A stretch of 64,000 bases of DNA from Phocaeicola barnesiae DSM 18169 = JCM 13652 (GTDB taxonomy: Bacteria > Bacteroidota > Bacteroidia > Bacteroidales > Bacteroidaceae). Below the pieces are notes generated by a model, which saw only the letters and a program-made list of their open reading frames with translations, ran no database searches and was not told where the DNA came from. Numbering within the stretch: position 1 is the first letter of the stretch; each line of letters opens with the position of its first letter. The position numbers and the translations under genes were made by a program. Location: contig NZ_KB894656.1 in NCBI RefSeq assembly GCF_000374585.1, positions 1-64,000 of the forward strand. The letters are read 5' to 3'. Shown here piece after piece: positions 62,914 through 64,000 of the stretch.

Positions 62914-64000
62914 TTAGTCTTCGCTGTCTGAAAATTCCATCAGATACGCCTTAATGAAACCGTCAATCTTACCGTCCATCACTCCGTTCACATCGGATGT
63001 CTGGAAGTTGGTACGATGGTCCTTCACCCGGCGGTCATCGAACACGTAGCTACGGATCTGTGAGCCCCATTCGATTTTCTTCTTTCCGGCTTCTACCTTT
63101 GCCTGTTCCTCCATACGGTGCTTCAGTTCCTTGTCGTACAAGATAGAACGCAACTGACGCATGGCATTTTCCTTGTTCTTCGGCTGGTCACGTGTCTCGG
63201 TATTTTCAATCAGGATTTCTTCTTCTTCTCCCGTATACGGGTCCTTGTACTGATAACGCAAACGAACTCCTGATTCTACTTTATTTACGTTCTGACCACC
63301 GGCACCCCCGCTTCGGAAAGTATCCCAAGACAAGCGGGCTGGTTCTACAGTCACCTCAATAGAATCGTCTACCAACGGAGTAACGAATACAGAAGCAAAT
63401 GAAGTCATACGTTTTCCTTGTGCATTGTAAGGAGAGACACGTACCAGACGGTGCACACCGTTTTCCCCCTTCAGGTAACCATAAGCGTATGCTCCTTCGA
63501 TATTCATCGTTACAGTCTTGATTCCGGCTTCATCGCCTTCCTGCAGGTTGGCTACAGACAGCTTATAACCGTTGCTTTCTGCCCAACGCATATACATACG
63601 CATCAACATGGAAGACCAGTCCTGACTTTCCGTACCTCCGGCTCCAGAGTTGATTTTCAATACACAGTCCATCTGGTCGGCCTCGGAGCGCAGCATGTTC
63701 TTCAGTTCGAGTGCCTCCACAGCCTGGATAGCCTTGGCGTAGGCTTCATCCACTTCAGCCTCTGTCACCAGTTCATCTTTATAGAAGTCGAATGCCAGTT
63801 CCAGTTCATCCGCCAATGTCTTCACTTCATTGTATCCTTCAATCCAGCTCTGCAAGCCCTTCACCTTCTTCATCTGAGCTTCTGCTTTCTTCGCATCGTC
63901 CCAAAAACCGGGAGCCTGCGTACGGAGCTGCTCTTCTTCTACCTGAACCTTCTTGTTCTCGATGTCCAGGTAACGATAAAGTGCCGCAGTACGTTCTTTT
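62914..64000 (-). CDS. prfB: Peptide chain release factor 2, 5' end outside the window
   Basis: The frame stays open to the right edge, so the N terminus and any programmed frameshift site are outside. Visible are the N-terminal coiled region with TQAPGFWDDAKKAEAQ, the GGQ catalytic motif in SGGAGGQNVNKVESGV, and GWGSQIRSYVFDDRRVKDHRT near the end. RF2 reads UGA and UAA. The tripeptide anticodon-like position reads RVSPYNAQG, with SPY where E. coli has SPF. It is the last gene in the window and points left. Confidence 0.93.
   Translation of the reverse strand, partial: KERTAALYRYLDIENKKVQVEEEQLRTQAPGFWDDAKKAEAQMKKVKGLQSWIEGYNEVKTLADELELAFDFYKDELVTEAEVDEAYAKAIQAVEALELKNMLRSEADQMDCVLKINSGAGGTESQDWSSMLMRMYMRWAESNGYKLSVANLQEGDEAGIKTVTMNIEGAYAYGYLKGENGVHRLVRVSPYNAQGKRMTSFASVFVTPLVDDSIEVTVEPARLSWDTFRSGGAGGQNVNKVESGVRLRYQYKDPYTGEEEEILIENTETRDQPKNKENAMRQLRSILYDKELKHRMEEQAKVEAGKKKIEWGSQIRSYVFDDRRVKDHRTNFQTSDVNGVMDGKIDGFIKAYLMEFSDSED

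Noticed and set aside
1..64000. CRISPR arrays, rRNA or tRNA genes
   Set aside because: No regularly spaced repeats of 24-37 bases and no rRNA or cloverleaf sequences were seen on either strand.

Overview
The window comes from a Bacteroides/Phocaeicola-type member of the Bacteroidales. Host genes use the Bacteroidetes -7 promoter box TAnnTTTG rather than a sigma-70 -10 box, and Shine-Dalgarno sites are mostly absent. Most of the window (about 1232 to 53625) is one integrated conjugative element of the CTnDOT/CTnERL family. The identical 10-mer GTAACTTTGC marks both ends.

Layout. 1-1231: left flank, with the 3' end of an unrecognised gene and an ORF6N-domain gene. 1232-1241: attR core. 1242-2256: about 1 kb without genes, rich in hairpins. 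2257-5602: plus-strand cluster of small element genes around PcfK- and PcfJ-like proteins. 5603-9297: an insertion scar with a truncated gene start, a group II intron, a long hairpin and the macrolide resistance gene ermF. 9298-22884: minus-strand transfer operon traA to traQ plus a lysozyme-like gene, encoding a type IV secretion channel. 22885-23593: oriT-like region. 23594-27297: mobA, mobB and mobC (relaxosome protein, relaxase, coupling protein). 27291-31830: AT-rich cargo with a small inverted-repeat element, a KAP-family membrane NTPase broken by an amber codon inside its Walker A motif, and a DUF4143 ATPase. 32132-39236: regulatory block rteC, a RibD-like gene, rteB, rteA and tetQ. 39894-46152: a DarB-like methylase-helicase and a DUF1896 gene. 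46315-50771: excision operon xis2c, xis2d, orf3, exc. 50973-53296: two small helix-turn-helix genes, a RhuM-like gene and the IntDOT-type integrase. 53616-53625: attL core. 53663-64000: host chromosome (DUF4250, xanthine permease and xpt, a fimbrillin-like lipoprotein, alkaline phosphatase, a helix-hairpin-helix protein, an NSS transporter, a VanZ-like protein, an ECF sigma factor, a CYTH protein and prfB).

How it works together, from knowledge of the CTnDOT family: tetracycline relieves translational attenuation of tetQ-rteA-rteB. RteB then activates rteC, and RteC turns on the excision operon. Xis2c, Xis2d and Exc act with the integrase to excise the element and also stimulate tra expression. 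MobA and MobB nick oriT, and MobC feeds the DNA to the Tra channel.

Most notable observations: the attachment core coincides with the host -7 promoter box; a CCACTAAATCCAAAGTA-like box precedes the start codons of unlinked element genes; the KAP NTPase carries an amber codon in its P-loop; and a group II intron sits directly behind a hairpin at the ermF insertion. The element backbone is a known family. The cargo and the recurring non-coding signals look least described.
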